Assembly (NCBI GenBank): GCA_038235385.1
Contig: JBBSTY010000130.1
Location: 1 to 11,872 of the forward strand
Direction of reading: 5' to 3'
Length of the DNA stretch: 11,872 nucleotides
Source: JBBSTY01 sp038235385
GTDB lineage: Bacteria; Actinomycetota; Acidimicrobiia; Acidimicrobiales; Acidimicrobilacustridaceae
Both the position numbers and the translations under genes were made by a program. Of the stretch, positions 1-6,027 are shown in pieces (within the stretch, counting starts at the first letter, position 1; the number at the start of each line of letters is the position of its first letter). The notes beneath the pieces are model-generated. The model did not search any database. It was not told the origin of the DNA and saw only the letters and a list, made by a program, of their open reading frames with translations.

Positions 1-170
1 CCCCCCCCCCGCCGCCCGGGCCCACCCGCCCCCCCGCCCGCCGCTCCCCGCGCCCCCCCCCCCCACCGCGCGACGCCGCGCCCCCCGGCGGCGGGCGGGG
101 GGGCCCCCCGGCCCCCGACTGCGATCCCGTGGGGGGGGATGAGGTGGATCGAGCCCGGCAGGGCGATCCG
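1..170. other. G/C homopolymer-rich low-complexity left edge, no gene seen
   Basis: Most of the first 120 bases consist of runs of C or G (for example ten C at 1-10, a long C run near 53-62, and several G runs near 97-103 and 131-138). I find no codon structure or family resemblance here. The composition is more extreme than in the rest of the window and looks like a low-coverage or error-prone contig end. The whole stretch 1-401 carries no convincing gene; its right half holds palindromes and a candidate promoter, listed separately. Confidence 0.6.
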
Positions 171-174
171 GCGA

Positions 175-211
175 TCTGATTTCAGACGTCTGCATTACAC
201 AGCGTGTGCAA
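175..211. promoter_or_regulatory. Cluster of three inverted repeats, candidate operator region
   Basis: Three dyads sit within 37 bases of a relatively AT-rich island. They are TCTGA-TT-TCAGA (175-186), the perfect 10-bp palindrome CAGACGTCTG (183-192), and TTACACAGCGTGTGCAA (195-211). The last has 7-base arms around GCG that pair at six of seven positions. The size and symmetry fit operators of dimeric repressors such as the TetR or GntR families, but I cannot name the regulator. It lies about 190 bases upstream of the SDR start, so it may instead serve a divergent gene lost at the left edge. Confidence 0.4.
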
Positions 212-320
212 AGTATGGGCGATCCCGGCGTGGGGTGCAAGCACCTGACCGCACCGGGCGACGCGGCGGCAGGCGACCGCCCGCGCCGGCCGTCCGGGGC
301 CACCGGCCGGGCGACGAAGT

Positions 321-349
321 TTCGGCGACTCGACCGTCCTCGCTACTAT
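321..349 (+). promoter_or_regulatory. Candidate promoter for the SDR gene
   Basis: A TANNNT-type -10 hexamer, TACTAT (344-349), lies 17 bases after a weak -35-like TTCGGC (321-326). The predicted transcription start near 356 would give a leader of about 45 bases before the SDR start at 402. A short imperfect dyad, CTGACGCCTCATCAG (350-364), straddles the expected +1. The -10 match is good and the -35 match poor, as is common in actinobacteria. Confidence 0.4.
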
Positions 350-401
350 CTGACGCCTCATCAGGAATGAGCCGAGCGGGCTCGATGGCAAAGGGGACGA
401 C

Positions 402-1313
402 ATGGGGTTGCTCGACGGCAAGGTGGCGATCGTGACCGGAGCGGGTCACGGCATCGGCCGCGGTCACGCGCTGGAGCTGGCCAAGGAAGGTGCCAAGGTC
501 CTGGTGAACGACCTCGGTACGTCGCTTGCCGGCGAGGGGACCGGCCGCGATGCCGATCTCACCGTCGACCTCATCCGTGCGCGCGGCGGCGAGGCTGCGC
601 CGAACTACGAGAACGTCACCGACTTCGCGGGCTGCGCGGCGATGATCGACCAGGCCGTCGACGAGTTCGGTCGCCTCGACATCCTGGTCAACAACGCCGG
701 CATCTCCCGCGACGCGACCATCTGGAACATGACCGAGGACGAGTGGGACTCCGTCATCGCCGTGCACCTCAAGGGCACGTTCGCCCCCACCCACCACGCC
801 GTGAAGCACTGGCGAGCCCGATCGGCGGCGGGCGACGACGTCTCGTCGGGGCGCGTCATCAACACGACCTCGGGCGCCGGCCTGGTCGGGAACTTCGGGC
901 AGGCCAACTACACCGCGGCCAAGGCCGGCATCGCGGCGTTCACCCAGACCGTGAGCCTCGAGGTCTTCAAGATGGGCATCACCGTCAACTGCATCGGACC
1001 AGCCGGTGCCACCCGGATGGCGGCATCGATCCCGGGTGCCGGCATCGTGGCCAAGGAGCCCGACGAGTTCACCGAGTGGGATCGCATGGATCCGTCGCTC
1101 GGTTCGCCGGTCGTCGCCTGGCTGGCGAGCGACAAGGCTGCCCACGTCACCGGTCAGGTGATCCGGGTGGTCGGTGACGAGATCGTGCTCATGAACGGGT
1201 GGAGCAACGGGAACACCGTCAGCCAGGGCGAGAAGCGGTGGGAGGCCGAGCGGCTCACCCAGGTCATGAACACCGACATCTTCAAGACCAGGGCTCCGGG
1301 CCTCCGCTACTGA
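402..1313 (+). CDS. SDR family NAD(P)-dependent oxidoreductase, 303 aa
   Basis: A classical short-chain dehydrogenase, expected to be a cytosolic Rossmann-fold enzyme that interconverts an alcohol and a ketone with NAD(P)(H). Visible motifs are the cofactor loop TGAGHGIG (residues 12-19), NNAG (97-100), catalytic Ser157 in NTTSGAG, and the YTAAK pair Tyr170/Lys174. An insertion around 138-150 and a C-terminal tail past residue 260 resemble the actinobacterial and MFE-2-like SDRs that act on hydroxyacyl-CoA or steroid side-chain intermediates. That substrate assignment is inference. The ATG start has a strong Shine-Dalgarno sequence, AAAGGGG (390-396), five bases upstream. The gene stands alone on this strand and converges on the SET gene. 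The nearby lipid genes suggest a role in beta-oxidation-like lipid or sterol catabolism, but a plain FabG-like reductase role cannot be excluded. Confidence 0.9.
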   Translation: MGLLDGKVAIVTGAGHGIGRGHALELAKEGAKVLVNDLGTSLAGEGTGRDADLTVDLIRARGGEAAPNYENVTDFAGCAAMIDQAVDEFGRLDILVNNAGISRDATIWNMTEDEWDSVIAVHLKGTFAPTHHAVKHWRARSAAGDDVSSGRVINTTSGAGLVGNFGQANYTAAKAGIAAFTQTVSLEVFKMGITVNCIGPAGATRMAASIPGAGIVAKEPDEFTEWDRMDPSLGSPVVAWLASDKAAHVTGQVIRVVGDEIVLMNGWSNGNTVSQGEKRWEAERLTQVMNTDIFKTRAPGLRY

Positions 1314-1320
1314 GCGCGGA

Positions 1321-1335
1321 CCCGACCTCGTCGGG
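1321..1335 (+). terminator. Hairpin after the SDR gene
   Basis: A perfect 6-bp stem, CCCGAC/GTCGGG, with a three-base CTC loop begins 8 bases after the SDR stop. There is no T tract, which is usual for high-GC actinobacterial terminators. Termination is inferred from position and stem only. Confidence 0.4.
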
Positions 1336-1362
1336 CCAGGCGCCCGACCAGGTCGAGACGGT

Positions 1363-1379
1363 TCACCGCGTGGCGGTGA
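1363..1379 (-). terminator. Hairpin between convergent genes, ends the SET gene
   Basis: A perfect 7-bp stem, TCACCGC/GCGGTGA, with a GTG loop lies 4 bases beyond the minus-strand stop of the SET gene, between the two convergent genes. Being symmetric, it could act in both directions. There is no T tract. Confidence 0.45.
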
Positions 1380-1383
1380 TCGT

Positions 1384-1875
1384 TCAGGCCCCCTCGAACC
1401 ACACCGGCGCCTGGTCATCGGCGTCACCGTTGTAGCTGATGGTGATCTCCTCACCCGAACCGATGCGGTGCCGCGCCACCACGTGGATCTCGTCGGCGTC
1501 GTAGTCCATCTCGTAGCGCGCCGACGGTTGGTGCGAGTGGTTGTACAGGCTCCCGTACCCGAGCGCGAGCGCGTACCCGTCCTCCCACTCGTACACGTAG
1601 TTGCCGAGCACCGTGTCGACGACCGCGTCGGCGTCGGGACCCTCGACCACGAGGACCGGGCAACGCTCGATGAGGTCCTCGGGCTCGAACCGTCGGCGGG
1701 CGAACACGCCCGTCCCGTGGATCGGCGAGCGGCCGACGCGGAGGCCCGACTCGTTCCGCTTCCCGTTCCGCTTCTCGTTCCGCTTCTCGTTCCGCTTCTC
1801 GTCCGTGCCCTGCTCCTCGGCCTTGCGCCCGGCCGGGTCCTCGGACGTGGTCGTGGGGGTCGTCGCATCGCGCAT
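1384..1875 (-). CDS. SET domain-containing protein (putative lysine methyltransferase), 163 aa
   Basis: A small single-domain SET protein. SET domains transfer methyl from S-adenosylmethionine to protein lysines; the target here is unknown. Visible landmarks are SPIHGTGVFA (residues 50-59, cofactor-binding loop with HGTG), YNHS (111-114, the NHS knot motif), GEEITISYN (141-149) and a terminal acidic/aromatic stretch. The first 43 residues are hydrophilic and contain repeated (E/G)KRN units at 26-41, encoded by a 12-bp tandem repeat. I chose the ATG at 1875 because GAGG lies five bases upstream and the open frame further upstream (to 2082) looks non-coding. The length of about 160 residues fits short bacterial stand-alone SET proteins. 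The gene is monocistronic, divergent from the ThDP-like gene and convergent with the SDR gene. No histone-like partner is nearby. Confidence 0.85.
   Translation of the reverse strand: MRDATTPTTTSEDPAGRKAEEQGTDEKRNEKRNEKRNGKRNESGLRVGRSPIHGTGVFARRRFEPEDLIERCPVLVVEGPDADAVVDTVLGNYVYEWEDGYALALGYGSLYNHSHQPSARYEMDYDADEIHVVARHRIGSGEEITISYNGDADDQAPVWFEGA
1751..1798. repeat. 12-bp tandem repeat, four copies, in the SET gene
   Basis: Four back-to-back copies of TCGTTCCGCTTC, the second differing by one base (CCGTTCCGCTTC), followed by a partial copy. On the minus strand the repeat stays in frame and encodes the (E/G)KRN tetrapeptide repeats of the SET protein. Gain or loss of units would add or remove four residues without a frameshift. 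Confidence 0.9.
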
Positions 1876-2048
1876 GGTCGCCTCGGGAACTGATCGTCGA
1901 TCCTGGTCGTGGGACTTGTCGTGCCAGGTGGGCCCGGCGCCGCCGGCGGGCGCGCCGGTGCAGCGTACGGGACAACCCATCGGGTCCGACCACGTCGAGC
2001 GCTCGATCTCGTCGGACCGCCGGTCGTGCCCGACGGGCGTGCAGCGGG

Positions 2049-2054
2049 TAGAAC
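2049..2054 (+). promoter_or_regulatory. Candidate -10 box for a leaderless start of the ThDP-like gene
   Basis: TAGAAC lies 6 bases before the ATG at 2061, and no Shine-Dalgarno sequence is visible. This spacing would place transcription initiation at or next to the start codon, the arrangement of actinobacterial leaderless genes. No -35 element is apparent and the last base of the hexamer departs from TANNNT. Confidence 0.3.
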
Positions 2055-2060
2055 CTCGGC

Positions 2061-3419
2061 ATGGATCACACGGACGACGCACCGGTGCCCGACGAGCGCT
2101 CCGGTGGCGGCGGCGCCGCGGCCGATTCGGTGGGCGCGCTGCTCGGCCGGTGCCTCCGCGTGGTGGGAGCGACGCGGGTGTTCGGATCGAGCGCGTCCGG
2201 GATCACCGGCGTCCCGGGTCTCGGGCACGTGCGGGTCGACGAGCCCATCCTCGCCGCGCTGTTGGGCGATGCCCAGGGTCGCATCGGCTCGGGCCCCGGC
2301 GTGGCGCTGCTGCCCGGTCGTCGACTGCGGTTGTCGGCGTCGCCCTCGACCCAGGTCGTCCCGGTGGTGGTCGACGATCCGTCGCTGCTCCCCGAGGCGA
2401 TCGCGACCTGGAGCGTCGGCTCGGCATCGGGGTGTGCGGAGCTGGTGCTCGACCTCGATCTCGATGCGCCGGTTCCCGAGGGCCTCGCACCCGTCGCGGT
2501 CGGCGACGCCGGCCAGCTCATGACCCTCTCACCGTCGCTGGCCGACTTCTCCACGCTCGTGCTCGCCGGGCCGGGGGTCGTGCGCGCCGGGCAGGTCGAT
2601 GCGCTGCGAGCGTTCGCCACCCAGGCCGGCGTCGGCGTGGTGAACACATGGGGAGCGAAGGGGCTCTTGGCCTGGGACAGCCCGCACCACTTCGGGACGG
2701 CGGGCCTCCAGGCACGCGACTTCGAGCTCGCCGGCTTCGGCGACGCGCAACTCGTGATCGCCGTCGGTGTCGATCCCGACGAAGCGCCCCGGCGGCTCTG
2801 GTCGACCGGCGCACAGGTGCTCGAGGTCGAACCCTGGCAGCTCGCTGCGCTGGCCTACAACTGGCCGGACCCACCGCCGGTGCCCCCGTACCCGGCGCTG
2901 TACCGGGAGCTCTCGGCGGCGCTCGGCCCGCTGTACGAATCGGACGCATCGCCGCTGACACCGGCCCGGGCGGCGCGGGACCTCTCGCTCGTCCGCCCGC
3001 CGGGCGCGCTGGTGGCCGCAGACCCTGGTCCCGCTGGACTCTGGATCGCTCGGACGTTCCCCACCACCGAACCGGGAAGCGTCGTGGTGCCCGCCCGGCG
3101 CGCCGACGGGTTCGCCGTGGCCGCAGCCATGGTCTGCTCGCTCGACCACCGTCGCGCGTTCGCGGTGACCACCGCCCCGTTCGATCCGGTCACCGAAGCC
3201 CTCATCGACCTCGCCGGCCGCGTCGGATCGGAGTTCGTGCTCTGCGCCTGGGGGGCAGACGAGGCGTGGTCGGACGCGAGGGCACACGAGGTGGCGCTGC
3301 GGACCGCCCTCGAGGCGCCGGGAATCGCTCGCGTCGGTGTTCCGGTCGACTTCTCCTGGACCCGTACACTCGTCGACGTCGCCGGGGAGATCGTGGCGTG
3401 GAGCGATCATGGCGGCTGA
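2061..3419 (+). CDS. Degenerate ThDP-dependent enzyme family protein (acetolactate synthase-like), 452 aa
   Basis: The layout resembles the acetolactate synthase/benzoylformate decarboxylase superfamily. A PYR-like part (about 25-140) contains GATRVFG and a VDEP stretch where the catalytic Glu would fall. A well-kept central domain (about 160-290) contains LAGPGVVRAGQ, NTWGAKG and AVGVDPDEAP. A PP-like part (about 312-400) begins ALVAADPGPAGLWIAR. Against the usual length of about 550 residues, the PYR part has lost roughly 50 residues around the GPG-TN region. The PP part lacks the GDG...N metal/cofactor motif, with TTAPFD at 370-375 instead. It therefore probably cannot bind or use thiamine diphosphate normally; a regulatory or structural role is possible. 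The ATG at 2061 lacks a Shine-Dalgarno sequence and may be leaderless. The gene is followed after 24 bases by the GT87-like gene, probably co-transcribed. Family placement is fairly sure; function is unknown. Confidence 0.75.
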   Translation: MDHTDDAPVPDERSGGGGAAADSVGALLGRCLRVVGATRVFGSSASGITGVPGLGHVRVDEPILAALLGDAQGRIGSGPGVALLPGRRLRLSASPSTQVVPVVVDDPSLLPEAIATWSVGSASGCAELVLDLDLDAPVPEGLAPVAVGDAGQLMTLSPSLADFSTLVLAGPGVVRAGQVDALRAFATQAGVGVVNTWGAKGLLAWDSPHHFGTAGLQARDFELAGFGDAQLVIAVGVDPDEAPRRLWSTGAQVLEVEPWQLAALAYNWPDPPPVPPYPALYRELSAALGPLYESDASPLTPARAARDLSLVRPPGALVAADPGPAGLWIARTFPTTEPGSVVVPARRADGFAVAAAMVCSLDHRRAFAVTTAPFDPVTEALIDLAGRVGSEFVLCAWGADEAWSDARAHEVALRTALEAPGIARVGVPVDFSWTRTLVDVAGEIVAWSDHGG

Positions 3420-3443
3420 ACGAGCGGGACTCCGAGAGGGGCG

Positions 3444-4706
3444 ATGAGAACCGGGTCCGGCGCGGAGCGACGATACCGGCCATCCGACGGAGCCCGGATG
3501 TGCTTCTTCGCCGTCCTCGCGCTGTGGTTGCTCTTCCCGGTGCTGATCCGGGACAACCTGGCCCAGGACGCCGTGCCCTATGTGGTGGCCGGCGAGCTCG
3601 TGACCACCCGCCCGGATGTCATCTACGCCGAGGACGCAACCGACCTCTACGACCTCCGGGACGCGTTCGCCGCACGCTCGTGCGCCATCTCACCGCCGGG
3701 AACCGACTGCGAGAGCCTGAGCGTGGCGTTCGTCAGCCCACCCCAGGGGTTGCCGTTCGCGTTCGTCCTCAGCCGACTCGGTCCCGGACCGGCGGTCCTC
3801 GTGATGCGCCTGCTCGCCGCTGGTGCCCTGTGCGGGGGGATGCTGGTGCTGTGGTCGAGGTTGGCGCATCGAACGCCACGGGCCGGGCCCGCGCTGGCGG
3901 TCACCGCCGTGCTGCTCACCCCGTTCACCATGGTTCCCCTCCCGCTCGGGCAGACCTCGCCCTACCTCTTCCTGTCCGCGTGCCTCGGCGTCCGGTTCTC
4001 CGACGACCGACGTCGGTGGCCGGTGATCGCGGTCGCCGCTCTGTGGGCGCTGACGATCTCGCTCAAGCTCTTCCCGGTTGCCCTGGTCGCCATCGTCGTG
4101 TGGCAGCGCCGGGCGCGGCTGTTGGCCTGGGCGGCCGGGTTCGGTGCGCTGCTCACCGCCGGGGCCCTCGCCCTCGGACCGGTGTCGCTGTTCGGCGGCT
4201 TCGTCGTCGCGTCCGGGGTGCTCGCCGAGGGTTCGTCGACGAACCCCTACAACGGATCGGTCGGGGCCGTGCTCGCCGGCCTGTGGCCGCCGACCGCGGA
4301 TCAGCCGGTGATCGCCGGACTGCTGCTCGGCGTGCGCGTCGTGGTGGTGGCCGGACTTGCCTGGTGGCGCATCCGTCGCAGCGACGACGACGTCCAGTGG
4401 GCGTGGGCATGGTTGGCGCTGCTCCTCTTCGTCCCGCTCGTGTGGGCCCACTACCTGTGGCTCGGCATCGCCGCCGTCGGCGTCGTCGTCTCGGCCCGCC
4501 GGGACATCGACGACCGGGTGCTCATGGCGCTGCCGGCGCTCGCGCTCACCACCTTGCCGATCGCCATCCCCAACGCCACCGGCAGTTCGGCGTCGGGGCT
4601 GCAGCTGCTCTTCCTCGTCGGATCGCTCGGTCTGGCGACGTGGCTCGCACAGCCCGCGCTCGAGCCGGCACCGGCGGTCGACGTCCACCCTCCGGCCGGT
4701 CCCTGA
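3444..4706 (+). CDS. GT87-like (DUF2029) multi-pass membrane glycosyltransferase, 420 aa
   Basis: An integral membrane protein with about nine to ten hydrophobic segments (roughly 20-36, 117-137, 149-165, 172-184, 193-219, 226-262, 288-308, 319-350, 359-375, 386-402). An acidic external loop follows the first one (QDAVPYVVAGELV near 41-53). LPLGQTSPY (166-174), SLKLFPVALV (206-215), NPYNGSVG (267-274) and WAHYLWLG (334-341) match the pattern of GT87 family members. These include actinobacterial polyprenyl-phosphate-mannose-dependent alpha-mannosyltransferases that build lipomannan or cell-wall glycans. The donor and acceptor here are inference. The ATG has AGAGGGG (3435-3441) just upstream. 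It probably forms an operon with the preceding ThDP-like gene. A related GT-C fold transferase of another family is the main alternative. Confidence 0.75.
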   Translation: MRTGSGAERRYRPSDGARMCFFAVLALWLLFPVLIRDNLAQDAVPYVVAGELVTTRPDVIYAEDATDLYDLRDAFAARSCAISPPGTDCESLSVAFVSPPQGLPFAFVLSRLGPGPAVLVMRLLAAGALCGGMLVLWSRLAHRTPRAGPALAVTAVLLTPFTMVPLPLGQTSPYLFLSACLGVRFSDDRRRWPVIAVAALWALTISLKLFPVALVAIVVWQRRARLLAWAAGFGALLTAGALALGPVSLFGGFVVASGVLAEGSSTNPYNGSVGAVLAGLWPPTADQPVIAGLLLGVRVVVVAGLAWWRIRRSDDDVQWAWAWLALLLFVPLVWAHYLWLGIAAVGVVVSARRDIDDRVLMALPALALTTLPIAIPNATGSSASGLQLLFLVGSLGLATWLAQPALEPAPAVDVHPPAGP

Positions 4707-4711
4707 CGGCC
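4694..4711 (+). terminator. Hairpin spanning the stop codon of the GT87-like gene
   Basis: GGCC and GTC (4694-4701, with one bulged G) pair with GAC and GGCC (4705-4711) around a three-base loop that includes part of the stop codon. It is followed by a C-rich stretch with eight consecutive C (4715-4722), not a T tract. This is a weak candidate for transcription termination before the regulated LLM gene. Confidence 0.25.
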
Positions 4712-4745
4712 CGACCCCCCCCGACCGACCCCGGCCGAGGCGAAC

Positions 4746-4759
4746 TAGAACGTGTTACA
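4746..4759. promoter_or_regulatory. KstR-type operator TAGAACGTGTTACA
   Basis: The 14-mer fits every fixed base of the published KstR box TNNAACNNGTTNNA. KstR is the TetR-family repressor of cholesterol and steroid catabolism genes in mycobacteria and rhodococci, released by acyl-CoA intermediates. The site lies 71 bases upstream of the LLM start, and I found no second copy at the other gene starts in the window. It overlaps the candidate -10 box by four bases, which fits repression by steric exclusion. No kstR gene is in the window, so the regulator is inferred from the motif. Confidence 0.6.
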
Positions 4760-4761
4760 TT
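4756..4761 (+). promoter_or_regulatory. Candidate -10 box of the LLM/acyl-CoA synthetase unit
   Basis: TACATT matches the TANNNT -10 consensus and starts an unusually AT-rich run in this GC-rich DNA. Transcription would start near 4768-4770, leaving a leader of about 60 bases. No clear -35 element is present upstream, where the sequence is C-rich. Confidence 0.45.
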
Positions 4762-4815
4762 TTTTCGACCCGCACGCGATGCAACCGCCCAGGCCATCGC
4801 CGGGCGCCGCCTGTC

Positions 4816-4822
4816 GAAAGGA
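4816..4822 (+). promoter_or_regulatory. Ribosome binding site deciding the LLM start
   Basis: GAAAGGA lies seven bases before the ATG at 4830 and fixes that start over the in-frame GTG at 4752, which lies inside the operator. Confidence 0.75.
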
Positions 4823-4829
4823 CGCCGAC

Positions 4830-5963
4830 ATGGAGTTCGGACTCTTCGCCCAGCTGTTCGTCCCGTACTACGAGCGCAACGTCGACCCCATGGCCGAGCA
4901 CAAGCGGATCATGCGCAACGTCGAGGTCGGCGTCGCTGCGGATCGCACCGGCTTCAAGTACGTCTGGTGCCCCGAGCACCACTTCCTCGACGAGTACAGC
5001 CACATGCCCGGACCGGAGGTGTACCTCTCGTTCATCGCCGCGCAGACCGAGCGCGTGCACGTCGGCTCGGCGATCTTCAACATCACCCCGAAGGTCAACC
5101 ACCCCGCCCGGGTGGCCGAGACGGTGGCCCTGCTCGACCACGTCACCGAGGGTCGGTTCGAGTTCGGCACCGGTCGAGGATCCTCGACCACCGAGGTGTA
5201 CGGGTTCGACATCGACGACCTCGCCGAGACGTCGGCCATGTGGGACGAGACCATCCGCGAGATCCCCAAGATGTGGAAGCCCGGCCAGTACTCCTACGAG
5301 GGCCGGTACTTCCGGATGCCCGAGCGGGAGGTGTTCCCGAAGCCGTTCGGCAACAGCCACCCGGCGATGTGGGTCGCCGCTGGTAGCCCTCCCACGTTCA
5401 CCAAGGCGGGCGAGATGGGCCTCGGCGCGTTCTGCTTCACGCACGGGACCCCACAGAAGATCGAGCCGCTGATCCGGGCCTACAAGGATGCGGTGGCCCA
5501 CGCCACCCCGGTCGGGGACTACGTCAACGACAACATCATGGTGGTCACCAACATGATCTGCATGGAGAACCGGGAGGAGGCCTTCGAGAAGGCGGTGTCC
5601 ATCGGCATGAACTACTACACCAGCCTCCAGATGCACTGGCTCGACAACATCCCCAAGCCCCCCGGCTTCCCGGAGTGGCCCGAGCTGATCCCCGAGCCGT
5701 CGATCGACCAGCTCGAGAAGGCGGTCGAGATCGGCATGGTGGTGGTCGGCGACCCGGACGACTGCGCGAAGGCCGTCCGCAAGTGGGAGGACATCGGCGT
5801 GGACCAGCTGTGCTTCAGCCCCACCACCACGAACATGGACCAGGCCGAGATCATCGCCTCGATGGAGCTGTTCGGCCGTGAGGTGCTCCCGACGTTCGAC
5901 CAGAACCCCGTGCACAGCACGACCCGGTACCGTCAGGCAGCAGGGATCCAGGCCGCCGTCTGA
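4830..5963 (+). CDS. LLM class flavin-dependent oxidoreductase, 377 aa
   Basis: A luciferase-like monooxygenase-fold protein, expected to be a cytosolic TIM-barrel enzyme using FMN or F420 to oxidise or reduce an organic substrate. Seen: the N-terminal strand MEFGLFAQLF, PEHHF (48-52), the GSAIFNITP strand (79-87), FEFGTGRGSS (110-119, phosphate-binding type), WVAAGSPPT (181-189) and VVVGDPDD near 304-311. The length is normal for a full-length member. Whether the cofactor is FMN (reduced by a partner) or F420 cannot be read from the sequence, and no flavin reductase is adjacent. It is the first gene behind the KstR-type operator and is followed after 64 bases by an acyl-CoA synthetase, pointing to lipid or steroid ring/side-chain catabolism. 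The substrate is unknown. Confidence 0.9.
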   Translation: MEFGLFAQLFVPYYERNVDPMAEHKRIMRNVEVGVAADRTGFKYVWCPEHHFLDEYSHMPGPEVYLSFIAAQTERVHVGSAIFNITPKVNHPARVAETVALLDHVTEGRFEFGTGRGSSTTEVYGFDIDDLAETSAMWDETIREIPKMWKPGQYSYEGRYFRMPEREVFPKPFGNSHPAMWVAAGSPPTFTKAGEMGLGAFCFTHGTPQKIEPLIRAYKDAVAHATPVGDYVNDNIMVVTNMICMENREEAFEKAVSIGMNYYTSLQMHWLDNIPKPPGFPEWPELIPEPSIDQLEKAVEIGMVVVGDPDDCAKAVRKWEDIGVDQLCFSPTTTNMDQAEIIASMELFGREVLPTFDQNPVHSTTRYRQAAGIQAAV

Positions 5964-5982
5964 TCCGGTCGACCCGGGATCA
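5961..5982 (+). terminator. Hairpin at the stop codon of the LLM gene
   Basis: TGATCC (5961-5966) pairs perfectly with GGATCA (5977-5982), with GG/CC able to extend the stem. The stop codon is part of the left arm and no T tract follows. It could be a partial terminator, an mRNA-stabilising processing hairpin, or incidental, since the next gene begins only 45 bases further on. Confidence 0.3.
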
Positions 5983-6016
5983 GGTCGGCCCGGAACGGGA
6001 GGCGCAACCAGCCACG

Positions 6017-6025
6017 AAGGGGGAG
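6017..6025 (+). promoter_or_regulatory. Ribosome binding site deciding the acyl-CoA synthetase GTG start
   Basis: AAGGGGGAG precedes the GTG at 6028 at normal spacing, whereas the in-frame ATG at 6070 has no purine-rich sequence in front of it. The GTG is therefore preferred. Confidence 0.65.
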
Positions 6026-6027
6026 CG

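Noticed and set aside
1..195. Possible divergent gene starting at the ATG on the minus strand at 193-195 and running off the left edge
   Set aside because: The frame stays open, but the encoded sequence becomes Gly/Arg/Pro low complexity in a region of doubtful base quality, with no Shine-Dalgarno sequence or motif.
1751..1798. Short tandem repeats as a CRISPR array
   Set aside because: The units are 12 bp with no spacers and encode in-frame protein repeats.
1876..2082. Upstream extension of the SET protein by 69 residues
   Set aside because: The extra sequence is Arg/Cys/Pro-rich, crosses the start of the divergent gene, and the ATG at 1875 has its own Shine-Dalgarno sequence.
195..2228. 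Open frame of 677 codons on the minus strand
   Set aside because: Its antisense part over the SDR gene and low-complexity Arg/Pro content mark it as a shadow; the motif-bearing SET frame lies in another frame.
1601..5386. Open frame of 1261 codons on the plus strand
   Set aside because: It crosses the SET gene antisense and three recognisable genes in a different frame, and its product is Arg-rich with no domain structure.
5878..6027. Upstream extension of the acyl-CoA synthetase to the in-frame start at 5878
   Set aside because: It would overlap the end of the LLM gene and adds a low-complexity N terminus absent from the family; the GTG at 6028 has a good ribosome binding site.
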